DNA of 64,000 nt. Source: Clostridiaceae bacterium BRH_c20a. Its GTDB lineage: Bacteria; Bacillota; Peptococcia; Peptococcales; BICA1-8. The stretch is from assembly GCA_000961765.1 (NCBI GenBank), contig LADT01000013.1, positions 62,001 through 126,000 on the forward strand. Direction: 5' to 3'. The position numbers and the translations under genes were made by a program. The notes beneath the pieces were generated by a model that saw only the letters and a program-made list of their open reading frames with translations, searched no databases and was not told the DNA's origin. Below are positions 1 through 8,485 of this stretch, piece by piece; the first letter of the stretch is position 1, and every line of letters starts with the position of its first letter.

Positions 1-379
1 TCATGGTTCCCCGGGAGCGGAGATGCCTAGTTAGTGCCCGGGTATCAACACCTTCTAAACCCACAATTTTATGGGTTGCCAGGAAGTTCTCCAAGCTTTC
101 ATCAGCCTGCCAGTTATTATGGTAGGTACAGTTCTCCCTAACAATAAATCCCTTAACATGGGGTCTTGATGACTCATTATCTTCTAAATTTACTCCATAA
201 TTCCCGATTAAAGGATATGTCATGACAACTATCTGTCCCACATAAGAAGGATCGGTAATAACCTCTTGGTAGCCAACCATCCCTGTATTAAAAACTACTT
301 CCCCCTGTGTATTGCCCCGAAAGCCAAACACCTTCCCGGGAAAGCAAGTACCATCTTCTAATATCAATACGCCAGCCAA
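1..379 (-). CDS. carA: Carbamoyl-phosphate synthase small subunit, N-terminal part (runs off the window edge)
   Basis: Minus-strand translation from TTG at 379: [38 protein letters not shown]...[18 protein letters not shown], typical CarA N-terminus; not in the ORF track because it is truncated with a TTG start. Confidence 0.9.
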   Translation of the reverse strand, partial: MAGVLILEDGTCFPGKVFGFRGNTQGEVVFNTGMVGYQEVITDPSYVGQIVVMTYPLIGNYGVNLEDNESSRPHVKGFIVRENCTYHNNWQADESLENFLATHKIVGLEGVDTRALTRHLRSRGTM

Positions 380-383
380 TTAC

Positions 384-1547
384 TTAACCCCCTATTGCCT
401 TTGCCAACACTTCAATAACCTGGTCAATTTCTCCTTCATCTACCGTCAGAGGAGGTACAAATCTCAATACACTGTTCCCTACCGCGTTAATTAAAACCCC
501 ATTTTCCAGGCACTTTTCCACAATAGGCTGGGCATCAACTGACAAATCACAGCCAATCATCAAACCCATTCCTTTGACCTTAGTTATCTGGGGATACTCT
601 TTTTGTAATTGACTTAATTTCTCCTTAAAATATTGTCCTTTTTTAACTACTGCTTCTAAAAACTCCGGATTAAGTAAGACTGAAGTAGCCGCTAAACCTG
701 CAGCAGTGGCTAGAGGATTACCTCCAAAGGTAGCTGCGTGGTCACCGGGAACAAAAGCTTTAGCAACCTCGTCTTTAGCTAGCATAGCTCCAATAGGAAC
801 ACCACCGCCTAAGGCTTTAGCCAAGGTTACAATATCAGGACTTAGACCAAAATTTTGGTAACCAAAAGCTTTTCCGGTTCTCCCTAAGCCAGTTTGTACT
901 TCATCAATAATTAAGAGCACGTTATTTTTTCTGCAAATAGCTTCTACCCCTTGCAAATATTCCACGGAAGGGACATTTACGCCCCCTTCTCCCTGAATAG
1001 TTTCAAGCATCACTGCACAAGTTTTTTCAGTGACCGCATTAGAAAGAGCAGCTAAATCATCATAGGGTACATATTTGAAACCTTCCGGAAGTGGAGTAAA
1101 AGCTTTTCTGTATTTTTCCTGACCGGTAGCTGTCAATGATCCTATGGTGCGACCGTGGAAAGACTGCTCCATGGAAATAATTTCATAACGACCATTACCC
1201 CATTTTCTAGCCAGCTTAATTGCTGCTTCATTAGCCTCTGTCCCGCTATTGCAGAAAAAAGCCTTATCGCAGCAGGAATTTTCTACCAAAACTTTAGCTA
1301 GCTTTACCTGAGGCTCTATCCAATAAAGATTTGAACAATGAATAAGCTTTTCAGACTGTTCCTTTAAAGCGTCGCTAACCACCTTGGGGCAATGTCCCAA
1401 GGAATTAACAGCAATCCCAGCCACAAAGTCTAAATATTTATTACCTTCCGAATCCCAGACATAAGAGCCCTCACCTTTAACAAAAACCTTGGGTAAACGC
1501 TTATAGGTATTCATCACATACTTTAATCCTAATTCCACCATTTCCAT
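384..1547 (-). CDS. argD: Acetylornithine aminotransferase
   Basis: Class III aminotransferase motifs (NSGTEANEAAIKLAR, IIDEVQTGLGRTG); arg cluster context. Confidence 0.95.
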   Translation of the reverse strand: MEMVELGLKYVMNTYKRLPKVFVKGEGSYVWDSEGNKYLDFVAGIAVNSLGHCPKVVSDALKEQSEKLIHCSNLYWIEPQVKLAKVLVENSCCDKAFFCNSGTEANEAAIKLARKWGNGRYEIISMEQSFHGRTIGSLTATGQEKYRKAFTPLPEGFKYVPYDDLAALSNAVTEKTCAVMLETIQGEGGVNVPSVEYLQGVEAICRKNNVLLIIDEVQTGLGRTGKAFGYQNFGLSPDIVTLAKALGGGVPIGAMLAKDEVAKAFVPGDHAATFGGNPLATAAGLAATSVLLNPEFLEAVVKKGQYFKEKLSQLQKEYPQITKVKGMGLMIGCDLSVDAQPIVEKCLENGVLINAVGNSVLRFVPPLTVDEGEIDQVIEVLAKAIGG

Positions 1548-1554
1548 AGCTTCT

Positions 1555-2418
1555 TCACTCCTTTATTACCATAGTTCCGACACCTTTATCGGTAAAAACC
1601 TCTAAAAGAAGGGCATGGGGCAATCGTCCGTTAATTATATGAACTGTTTTGACCCCTCCCAATAAAGCCTCCATACAACACTCAATTTTGGGAATCATCC
1701 CACCATCTATTACTCCCGTTTCCATAAAGTGCCGTGCCTCTTTAAAGCTTAAAGCAGAAACAAGCTCCCCCTTACTATCCAAAACCCCTTCAACATCAGT
1801 CAGAAGAACAAGCTTATCAGCCTCTAGGGCACCTGCAATACTGCCAGCTACATAATCTGCGTTAATATTATAAACATCTCCATCCCCATTAGTACCTATA
1901 GGAGCTATTACTGGGATATGCCCCTGTTCTATAGCGCTGTAAATCAATTGGGGATTAATATGATCCACTTCGCCCACAAAACCTAAATCTATTTCTACCC
2001 CGTCCTTCTCAACAAGCTTTTTATTCACCTTAATCATGTCACCGTCAATTCCGCTTAAACCTAAGGCTTTACCACCGTTTTTCTGCACAAGGCCAACTAT
2101 TTCTTTATTAATTTTCCCCACTAAAACCATCTGGGCTATTTCCATGGTCTTTTCATCAGTTACCCGCATGCCGTTAACAAAATTGTATTCCTGTCCTGTC
2201 TTTTCCAACCAATAATTGATTTCCGGTCCACCGCCGTGGACAATAACAGGATTAATACCAACATATTTCATTAGCACAATGTCCATCATTACTTTATCTT
2301 TTAAGTCCGGATCAGTCATCGCATGACCGCCGTATTTAATTACAACTGTTTTACCGTAAAACTTTTTAATATAAGGCAGTGCTTCAATCAATATCTCCGC
2401 CTTTGCTAAAGGTTCCAT
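1555..2418 (-). CDS. argB: Acetylglutamate kinase
   Basis: VIKYGGHAM, VHGGGPEI, INADYVAGSIA; arg cluster. Confidence 0.96.
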   Translation of the reverse strand: MEPLAKAEILIEALPYIKKFYGKTVVIKYGGHAMTDPDLKDKVMMDIVLMKYVGINPVIVHGGGPEINYWLEKTGQEYNFVNGMRVTDEKTMEIAQMVLVGKINKEIVGLVQKNGGKALGLSGIDGDMIKVNKKLVEKDGVEIDLGFVGEVDHINPQLIYSAIEQGHIPVIAPIGTNGDGDVYNINADYVAGSIAGALEADKLVLLTDVEGVLDSKGELVSALSFKEARHFMETGVIDGGMIPKIECCMEALLGGVKTVHIINGRLPHALLLEVFTDKGVGTMVIKE

Positions 2419-2582
2419 TGGCTTCTCCTCCTAAAACACTTGAATAGTTACTGCAGGGCTCGGGGCTCCGTACCCAGTGCCCAGAAAAACACTTTTATTT
2501 AACCACGGGCCCTTCGGGCACACGGATGAACACGGTAAAAAATAGTCTATAGTCGATGGTCAATAGTTTATAGCTAATATAG

Positions 2583-2636
2583 GCTGAGGCAACCTCTTGG
2601 GTCGGGATTGCCACGCATTAAAGGCTCGCAATGACA
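2583..2636. repeat. Family E partial repeat
   Basis: GCTGAGGCAACCTCTTGGGTCGGGATTGCCACGCATTAAAGGCTCGCAATGACA. Confidence 0.75.
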
Positions 2637-2644
2637 ACATATAT

Positions 2645-2715
2645 CGATGCATCCCTTAAGCTAGACCTTTGAGTAGATGCGTCCTGTTATGTTCACAAGC
2701 ATGGGATGCATCCCA
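2645..2715. repeat. Family H (about 30-bp modular repeat) array H1
   Basis: GATGC|ATCCCTTAAGCTAGACCTTTGAGTAGATGC|GTCCTGTTATGTTCACAAGCATGGGATGC|ATCCC. Confidence 0.88.
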
Positions 2716-2812
2716 ATATCTCAACCTAATATAGATTCTATAAACTCGGTGACACGATGTCACGGTAGCACGTCAAGAGAGCTAGACATTCATGGTGACA
2801 CATTACTTTGGC

Positions 2813-4015
2813 TTACGTTCGGTAGGCGGCGTTTATCTTTACATAGTCGTAGGATAAATCACAGCCCCAGGCTTTTGCCTCAAACTCACCTAGCTTCAAA
2901 TCTACTGTTATTATAACTTCTTGTTTAGCTAAGATTTCACTTGCCTTTACCTCATCAAAGCTTAGGCCTGTGCCATTTTCCGCCATCAATAAATCACCTA
3001 TATATACATCAACCTTATCGGGGTCAACCTCTGCTCCCGAATAACCTAAGGCAGTCACTATCCGACCCCAATTGGCATCCTCCCCAAATATTGCTGACTT
3101 AACAAGACTTGATGAGCTAATACTAAGGGCTGCTTTGCGGGCATCTCCTAGTGAAAGGGCTCCACTTACCTTTACTTCTATAAGCTTTGTTGCTCCTTCA
3201 CCATCCTGAGCAATCATCTTGGCTAAAATAACCGATATCTCAGTAATTGCTGCCTGAAACACTTCATAATATTGATTATCCATGGTAACTACGGGGTTAT
3301 TTGCCATCCCATTAGCCATTAGAACAACCATATCATTAGTACTGGTATCTCCATCAACTGTAATCATATTAAAGGTAGCATTCACTGCTTCCTTTAGAAT
3401 CTTTTTTAGGCACTGTACTTCAACTGCTGCATCGGTTGTTATAAAGCCTAGCATGGTCGCCATATTCGGATGAATCATGCCAGAACCCTTAGCCATTGCA
3501 CCAATAGTTACTGTTTTTCCTCCTATTTCTAGCTGAACGGTAATCTCTTTTTTTACCAGATCAGTTGTCATAATTGCCTCAGCGGCACTAGGACCGCCTT
3601 CTCTTGAGAGAACTTCAGCTGCTTCTTTGATACCTATCTCTAGGGTATCAAGAGGCAGCGGAGCCCCTATAAGCCCAGTGGAGGCAACAACTACATCAGT
3701 ACTGTTTATCTTTAATACTTCTGCAGCCATTTCCGCCATTTTTGTAGCTGCATCCATTCCCTGCTGCCCCATACAAGCATTTGCTATTCCGCTATTAATA
3801 ACCATTCCTTGAGCCATCCCATTAGTAAGATGTTCCTCGGTAACCTTTAGTGGTGCAGCTTTAAATTTATTTATTGTATAAACAGCTGCTGTAGCTGCTG
3901 GAACTTCTGAATAAACCAGTGCTACATCCTTTTTTCCTTTTTTCCGTATTCCTGCAGCTACCCCCGCTGCCCAAAAACCTTGAGGTGCCGTAACCCCACC
4001 TTCAATTATTTTCAT
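2813..4015 (-). CDS. argJ: Bifunctional ornithine acetyltransferase / N-acetylglutamate synthase
   Basis: GVTAPQGFWAAG, MAKGSGMIHPNMATMLGF autoproteolysis region. Confidence 0.96.
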   Translation of the reverse strand: MKIIEGGVTAPQGFWAAGVAAGIRKKGKKDVALVYSEVPAATAAVYTINKFKAAPLKVTEEHLTNGMAQGMVINSGIANACMGQQGMDAATKMAEMAAEVLKINSTDVVVASTGLIGAPLPLDTLEIGIKEAAEVLSREGGPSAAEAIMTTDLVKKEITVQLEIGGKTVTIGAMAKGSGMIHPNMATMLGFITTDAAVEVQCLKKILKEAVNATFNMITVDGDTSTNDMVVLMANGMANNPVVTMDNQYYEVFQAAITEISVILAKMIAQDGEGATKLIEVKVSGALSLGDARKAALSISSSSLVKSAIFGEDANWGRIVTALGYSGAEVDPDKVDVYIGDLLMAENGTGLSFDEVKASEILAKQEVIITVDLKLGEFEAKAWGCDLSYDYVKINAAYRT

Positions 4016-4042
4016 TTTCTTATAACCTCCTGTTTTAAATTC

Positions 4043-4253
4043 AAGGTTAAGGTTTCGCTCACTTCATTCACTAGGTTAAGGTTACTAAAGGAGCATTTGT
4101 ATTTGAATCTAGCGAAGCGAAATCTTAATCTTAATCTTGGTCTTGATCTTGATCTTGATCTTGATCTTGATCTTGATCTTGATCTTGATCTTGACCTTAG
4201 CCTCAACCTCAACCTCAACCTCAACCTTAACCTTAACCTCAGCCTCAGCCCTA
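4043..4253. repeat. Family A (hexamer hairpin element) copy A1, with (CTTGAT)n tract
   Basis: AAGGTTAAGGTTTCGCTCACTTCATTCACTAGGTTAAGG ... TCTTGATx9 CCTTAGCCTCAACCTCAACC... Confidence 0.9.
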
Positions 4254-4254
4254 T

Positions 4255-5298
4255 TTACGGATAAATTGGCGAAAACCAAATTCCAGCCGTTTCCTCTAAA
4301 CCAAACATTAAATTCATATTTTGAATAGCCTGACCGGATGCTCCTTTTACCAGATTATCCAGTGTAGATATAATAATTATTCTTCCCGTTCTTTCATCAA
4401 ATACCGGTGCAATATCACAATAATTTGAGCCCTGGACCCACTTGGTTTGAGGTAGATTATTTAAATCTCGTATTCTAATAAAGGGACAATCCTGATAAAA
4501 ATCACCATATAATTTACCTAGCTCATCTTGGCTAAATGACTTAACTACCTCGGCATAGATAGTTGATAGCATCCCTCTGTTCATGGGTATCAAATGGGGA
4601 GTAAAGTTTATCTGTATTTTTGTGCCGCTTAGCAGACTTAACTCCTGTTCAATTTCTGGTGTATGCCTGTGGTTGCCTACTTTATACGCCAAAAGGTTAT
4701 CGTTCATATCAGGGTAATGGGTTTGTTGACTCAACGTTTTTCCCGCTCCGGAAATCCCTGATTTACTATCAATAATTATATTTTTTAAGTTAATAAGGTT
4801 ATTTTGCAGAAGGGGGGCCAAGCCTAAAATAATACTGGTAGGATAGCAGCCCGGATTTGCAACTATTGCACTTTTCTCGATCTTTTCTTTGTATATTTCC
4901 GGCAGACCATAAACACTCTCTGCCAATAATTCAGGATATTCATGTTCTAGCTCATACCATTCTTTATAGTCATTAACGCTTTTCAAGCGAAAATCTGCAC
5001 CTAAATCAATAACTTTTACCCCTTTTTCATACATTTTTTTTACCAAAGATACAGATTTTCCATGGGGCAAAGCCAAAAATACAACATCCAAACCTTCAGC
5101 AAAGGTATCGGAATTTATATCATCTTCAACTAAAGATATTAAGCCGGCTAAATGGGGATGCACCTTAGTTACTTCATTCCCGGCATTACTTCTGGAGGCA
5201 GCTTTTTTTATCTCTACATGAGGATGATTTAACAATAATCTTAATAATTCCCCCCCTGTATAACCCGTTACCCCCATAATTCCTGCCTTGATTTTCAT
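4255..5298 (-). CDS. argC: N-acetyl-gamma-glutamyl-phosphate reductase
   Basis: GVTGYTGGELLRLLLNHP, ANPGCYPTS, HRHTPEIEQ. Confidence 0.96.
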   Translation of the reverse strand: MKIKAGIMGVTGYTGGELLRLLLNHPHVEIKKAASRSNAGNEVTKVHPHLAGLISLVEDDINSDTFAEGLDVVFLALPHGKSVSLVKKMYEKGVKVIDLGADFRLKSVNDYKEWYELEHEYPELLAESVYGLPEIYKEKIEKSAIVANPGCYPTSIILGLAPLLQNNLINLKNIIIDSKSGISGAGKTLSQQTHYPDMNDNLLAYKVGNHRHTPEIEQELSLLSGTKIQINFTPHLIPMNRGMLSTIYAEVVKSFSQDELGKLYGDFYQDCPFIRIRDLNNLPQTKWVQGSNYCDIAPVFDERTGRIIIISTLDNLVKGASGQAIQNMNLMFGLEETAGIWFSPIYP

Positions 5299-5498
5299 TA
5301 CTATTTACCTCCATTTCCCTTTTGCTTTTTATAATTATACATATTATTGTATATATATGCAATAGCCAAAATTACTACCTCCGTAATTTTGACCGTTTAT
5401 TCGTGAGCGCGTGAGCTAGTGGGCGCGCTAATAGTAAATTCGTTTATTTATTATGTCTATCACCTTGCCCATCTATTCCTTTATGCCCACATAACGGA

Positions 5499-5523
5499 AA
5501 AAACTAGCTTCCGCTAGTTTTAA
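5499..5523 (-). terminator. Terminator downstream of the HD-GYP/CheW pair
   Basis: Minus strand AAAACTAGCggaaGCTAGTTTTTTCC. Confidence 0.7.
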
Positions 5524-5540
5524 AATATCTTTTATATATT

Positions 5541-5580
5541 TTTCTGTAGCACTGTAGCACTGTAGCACTGACATACTGTA
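5541..5580. repeat. Family G octamer array (CTGTAGCA)n
   Basis: CTGTAGCA CTGTAGCA CTGTAGCA CTGACATA CTG. Confidence 0.88.
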
Positions 5581-5611
5581 TATCCCATGAGCTCACACAC
5601 TGTTTCACTAA

Positions 5612-6649
5612 TCACAGTCCCAGCTTGTCCCTTTCTTTTTCCGATACTATCTCGTTTATAAATATCGTTCTTTCCTCTAGCAAATCCAGCTCAGGGAAAT
5701 CCATAAGCAATCCGCCAAATCTATCAGTAACCAGTTTTATAATAGGCCTGGTTGGAAAATTACTATGCAAGCCCACTACCACCCCTAATGAGTTAGTATT
5801 AATCCTAACCAAACTACCCACAGGATAAGGAACTATATTACGGGTAAAAGCTATGACCATTTCGGGATGAAACATTTTCCCGCTCTCAGCTACAATTCTT
5901 TCTATCGCTTGATAAGGATACATCCTATCCTTGTTATCCTCTGGTGCCACAAGACCATCATAGTAATTAGCAATAGCCGTAATCGCCCCAAATAAATGAA
6001 TTTCTTCAGATTTTAATCCTCTAGGATATCCTTTGCCATCATATCTCTCATGGTGCTGATATGCTACATGAGCACAGGCAATATTTATCTCTTTATTCTG
6101 ACGTATTAAATTAAATCCTAAGGTTGTATGCTCCTCTCCCTGGACTAGGCTTTTACCTATATCATGGAGAACCGCACCCATCGCTAAGTTTTTTAATTTT
6201 AGCTGGTCCAACTTTAAGACCATTCCGGTAACTATTGCTAAAACTGCCACAGAAATACTATGGTTAAATAACTGCAAGCTATTCGCTCTAATATCTAGTA
6301 AACTAACGAGAAGGTTTGAGGACGATGCTATGTCATCTATTATCTTATTTACTACTTCACTAACATATCTAATATCAATGTTTTTAGAAATTTTAGCCCT
6401 ATCCATTGAGAATTTAATCATCTTAACTGATTGAATGCGAACAGAATCATGAATCAAGTCTTCTGTATCTATAGGTCCTATAAGCTCATCCTCTACATAA
6501 ACGAAAGGTATCCCCAACTCCTCTAGCCTTTTGATATACATTTTTTTAAGGATAGTCCCCTTATGCAGAAGAATACGACCTGCATCATCATAAATAGGCC
6601 TAGCTAATTTCTGTCCTTCTTTTAAATTTTCTAAATCTATACCACGCAT
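5612..6649 (-). CDS. HD-GYP domain protein (putative cyclic-di-GMP phosphodiesterase)
   Basis: HDIGKS...HHERYDGKGYPRGL HD-GYP signature. Confidence 0.88.
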   Translation of the reverse strand: MRGIDLENLKEGQKLARPIYDDAGRILLHKGTILKKMYIKRLEELGIPFVYVEDELIGPIDTEDLIHDSVRIQSVKMIKFSMDRAKISKNIDIRYVSEVVNKIIDDIASSSNLLVSLLDIRANSLQLFNHSISVAVLAIVTGMVLKLDQLKLKNLAMGAVLHDIGKSLVQGEEHTTLGFNLIRQNKEINIACAHVAYQHHERYDGKGYPRGLKSEEIHLFGAITAIANYYDGLVAPEDNKDRMYPYQAIERIVAESGKMFHPEMVIAFTRNIVPYPVGSLVRINTNSLGVVVGLHSNFPTRPIIKLVTDRFGGLLMDFPELDLLEERTIFINEIVSEKERDKLGL

Positions 6650-6679
6650 AAGCCTCTTCCTTTTCCCATTTTCTGCATT

Positions 6680-7096
6680 CTAAAATATTTTTTCTAAGTC
6701 TAATAGAATTATCAGTCTATTATCAACCTTTGCTACACCATGTATATAATCATCATTAATCTGGGCGGAAATGTTAGAGGAATCATCTACCTGTTCATTG
6801 TTAATCCTTATTACTTCAGCTACCTCGTCTACTATTATTCCTAATGTCATATTTTTTACATTTACAACAATAATTCTAGTATGCCCATCTTTTTCTTTAC
6901 GTTCTAGGTTAAACTTAACCTTTAAATCCACAATTGGTATCACTGAACCTCTTAGATTAATTACTCCATCCATATATGCAGGCGTATTAGGCATTTTAGT
7001 TATAGCTTGCATTTTTACTATTTCGCTGACCTGCAAAATATCAATTCCATATTCAACCTTGTCTAGTTTAAATATTACATTCTGCTGCTCTGACAT
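6680..7096 (-). CDS. CheW-like chemotaxis adaptor
   Basis: Short CheW-domain protein: YGIDILQVSEIVKMQAITKMPNTPAYMDGVINLRGSVIPIVDLK. Confidence 0.9.
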   Translation of the reverse strand: MSEQQNVIFKLDKVEYGIDILQVSEIVKMQAITKMPNTPAYMDGVINLRGSVIPIVDLKVKFNLERKEKDGHTRIIVVNVKNMTLGIIVDEVAEVIRINNEQVDDSSNISAQINDDYIHGVAKVDNRLIILLDLEKIF

Positions 7097-7252
7097 ACTA
7101 TCCCCCCATCTCAGAAAATTGGTAGTTATCGGCTAAATTCCCCATTTATCAATCAAAATCCTTCTTTATTCTTTAAAAAATGTCTATGGAGTATCGACTA
7201 TCGACTATGGTCGTCTTACTAGCCAATAACCACTGACGCCCAATGGGCGCCC

Positions 7253-8137
7253 CTACGGTACATTCCCTAAATACACTTTACCAAGATGCCTCATTGCTAC
7301 CTCCCGTGCCTTTTCTAATGTCTTTATAGGTGTAGGCGGTAAATTCAACTGATAATTAGGAAAATATCTAGTCAAATGCAACGATATGCTGGGTGAAATT
7401 GATTTGAGCCATCTTGCCAGCTCTTCAATCTCCTCTAAAGCATCATTTTCTTCAGGAATTACTAAAGTTGTTACTTCAACATGACATTTGCTTGCTACCA
7501 TCTCCACCGTCTTTAGCACAGGGTCTAGCTTACCTTTGCACATTTTAGGATAAAAGGTTTGATTAAAAGCTTTGATATCTATGTTTGCCCCATCAATAAA
7601 AGGGAGTAATTCTTCCAAGGGTTCCTCATTTATATATCCATTTGAAACCAGTACATTTTTTAAATCTTTCTTTTTTATTTCCTTACACCCATCCAAAACA
7701 AACTCATACCACATTAAGGGTTCTGAATAGGTATAGGCAATTCCAATGCTCTCATTAACCTTATGTTTTTCGGCTAAATCAGCTAGTTCTTTGGGGGTAA
7801 TTTCATACTTGGTCGGATGTTCACCATGGGCAATTTCCCAATTTTGACAAAATGAGCATTTAAGATTACATCCAAAGGTACCTACAGAAAGTATAGAAAA
7901 GCCCGGAAAAAAGTCAAAAAGAGGTTTCTTCTCGATAGGATCTATGGCAAGAGCAGTACAAAGACCATAATTAATACTCCTTAAAATACCATTATAATTT
8001 AACCTTACTCTACATATACCCTTATTCCCCGGTGAAATCACACAACCATGGGGACAAAGAATGCATTGGACTACATCATTGTCCTTTTTGAGATAATACA
8101 TTGCTTCCTTAACCAACAAAATCACTCCCATTCTCAA
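7253..8137 (-). CDS. amrS: AmmeMemoRadiSam system radical SAM enzyme
   Basis: CNLKCSFCQNWEIAH CxxxCxxC motif, family-typical N-terminus; adjacent MEMO-AMMECR1 gene. Confidence 0.88.
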   Translation of the reverse strand: MRMGVILLVKEAMYYLKKDNDVVQCILCPHGCVISPGNKGICRVRLNYNGILRSINYGLCTALAIDPIEKKPLFDFFPGFSILSVGTFGCNLKCSFCQNWEIAHGEHPTKYEITPKELADLAEKHKVNESIGIAYTYSEPLMWYEFVLDGCKEIKKKDLKNVLVSNGYINEEPLEELLPFIDGANIDIKAFNQTFYPKMCKGKLDPVLKTVEMVASKCHVEVTTLVIPEENDALEEIEELARWLKSISPSISLHLTRYFPNYQLNLPPTPIKTLEKAREVAMRHLGKVYLGNVP

Positions 8138-8220
8138 GTCCTAGTGCATGGTGCTCGCACTCGGTGCCCGATGACCAGTGGCAGAAAAAGAATTTAAATT
8201 GGGGCACACTCGGATAGTAT

Positions 8221-8252
8221 GTGGAGATCGCCGCACTACGCTCGCGATGACA
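8221..8252. repeat. Family E partial repeat
   Basis: GTGGAGATCGCCGCACTACGCTCGCGATGACA. Confidence 0.7.
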
Positions 8253-8327
8253 GAATATATATAAGTCCATACTTTTTTACTGCACCGACAGGTGACATCC
8301 TATCCCGCAATGAGCCTCTAAAGCCTG

Positions 8328-8400
8328 TGTCAGACGCAATATGTTAACCCTTAAGTATTGTCAGACGCAAAATCTAAACAGTAGTGTATATCAAGCGCTA
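8328..8400. repeat. Family C (TGTCAGACGCA) array
   Basis: TGTCAGACGCA starts at 8328 and 8359, degenerate TATCAAGCGC at 8389 (steps 31, 30). Confidence 0.85.
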
Positions 8401-8424
8401 AAAATTGTCTTAGCAGTAATGTCC

Positions 8425-8481
8425 TCACTGGTCACTGGTCCCTGGTCCCTGGTCACCGGTCCCTGGGCCCTGGTCACCGAG
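8425..8481. repeat. Family B heptamer array B1
   Basis: CACTGGT CACTGGT CCCTGGT CCCTGGT CACCGGT CCCTGGG CCCTGGT CACC, period 7. Confidence 0.9.
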
Positions 8482-8485
8482 TACA

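Noticed and set aside
4122-4252. Telomere-like CCTTAA repeats as evidence of a linear end or eukaryotic contamination
   Set aside because: They are flanked on both sides by bacterial arginine genes in one operon and recur inside other bacterial operons.
3980-4328. ORFs 3980..4264 (+), 4012..4224 (-) and 4137..4328 (+) with LDLDLD / RSRSRS / LILILI sequences
   Set aside because: They are translations of the 6-bp repeat tract in several frames, not genes.
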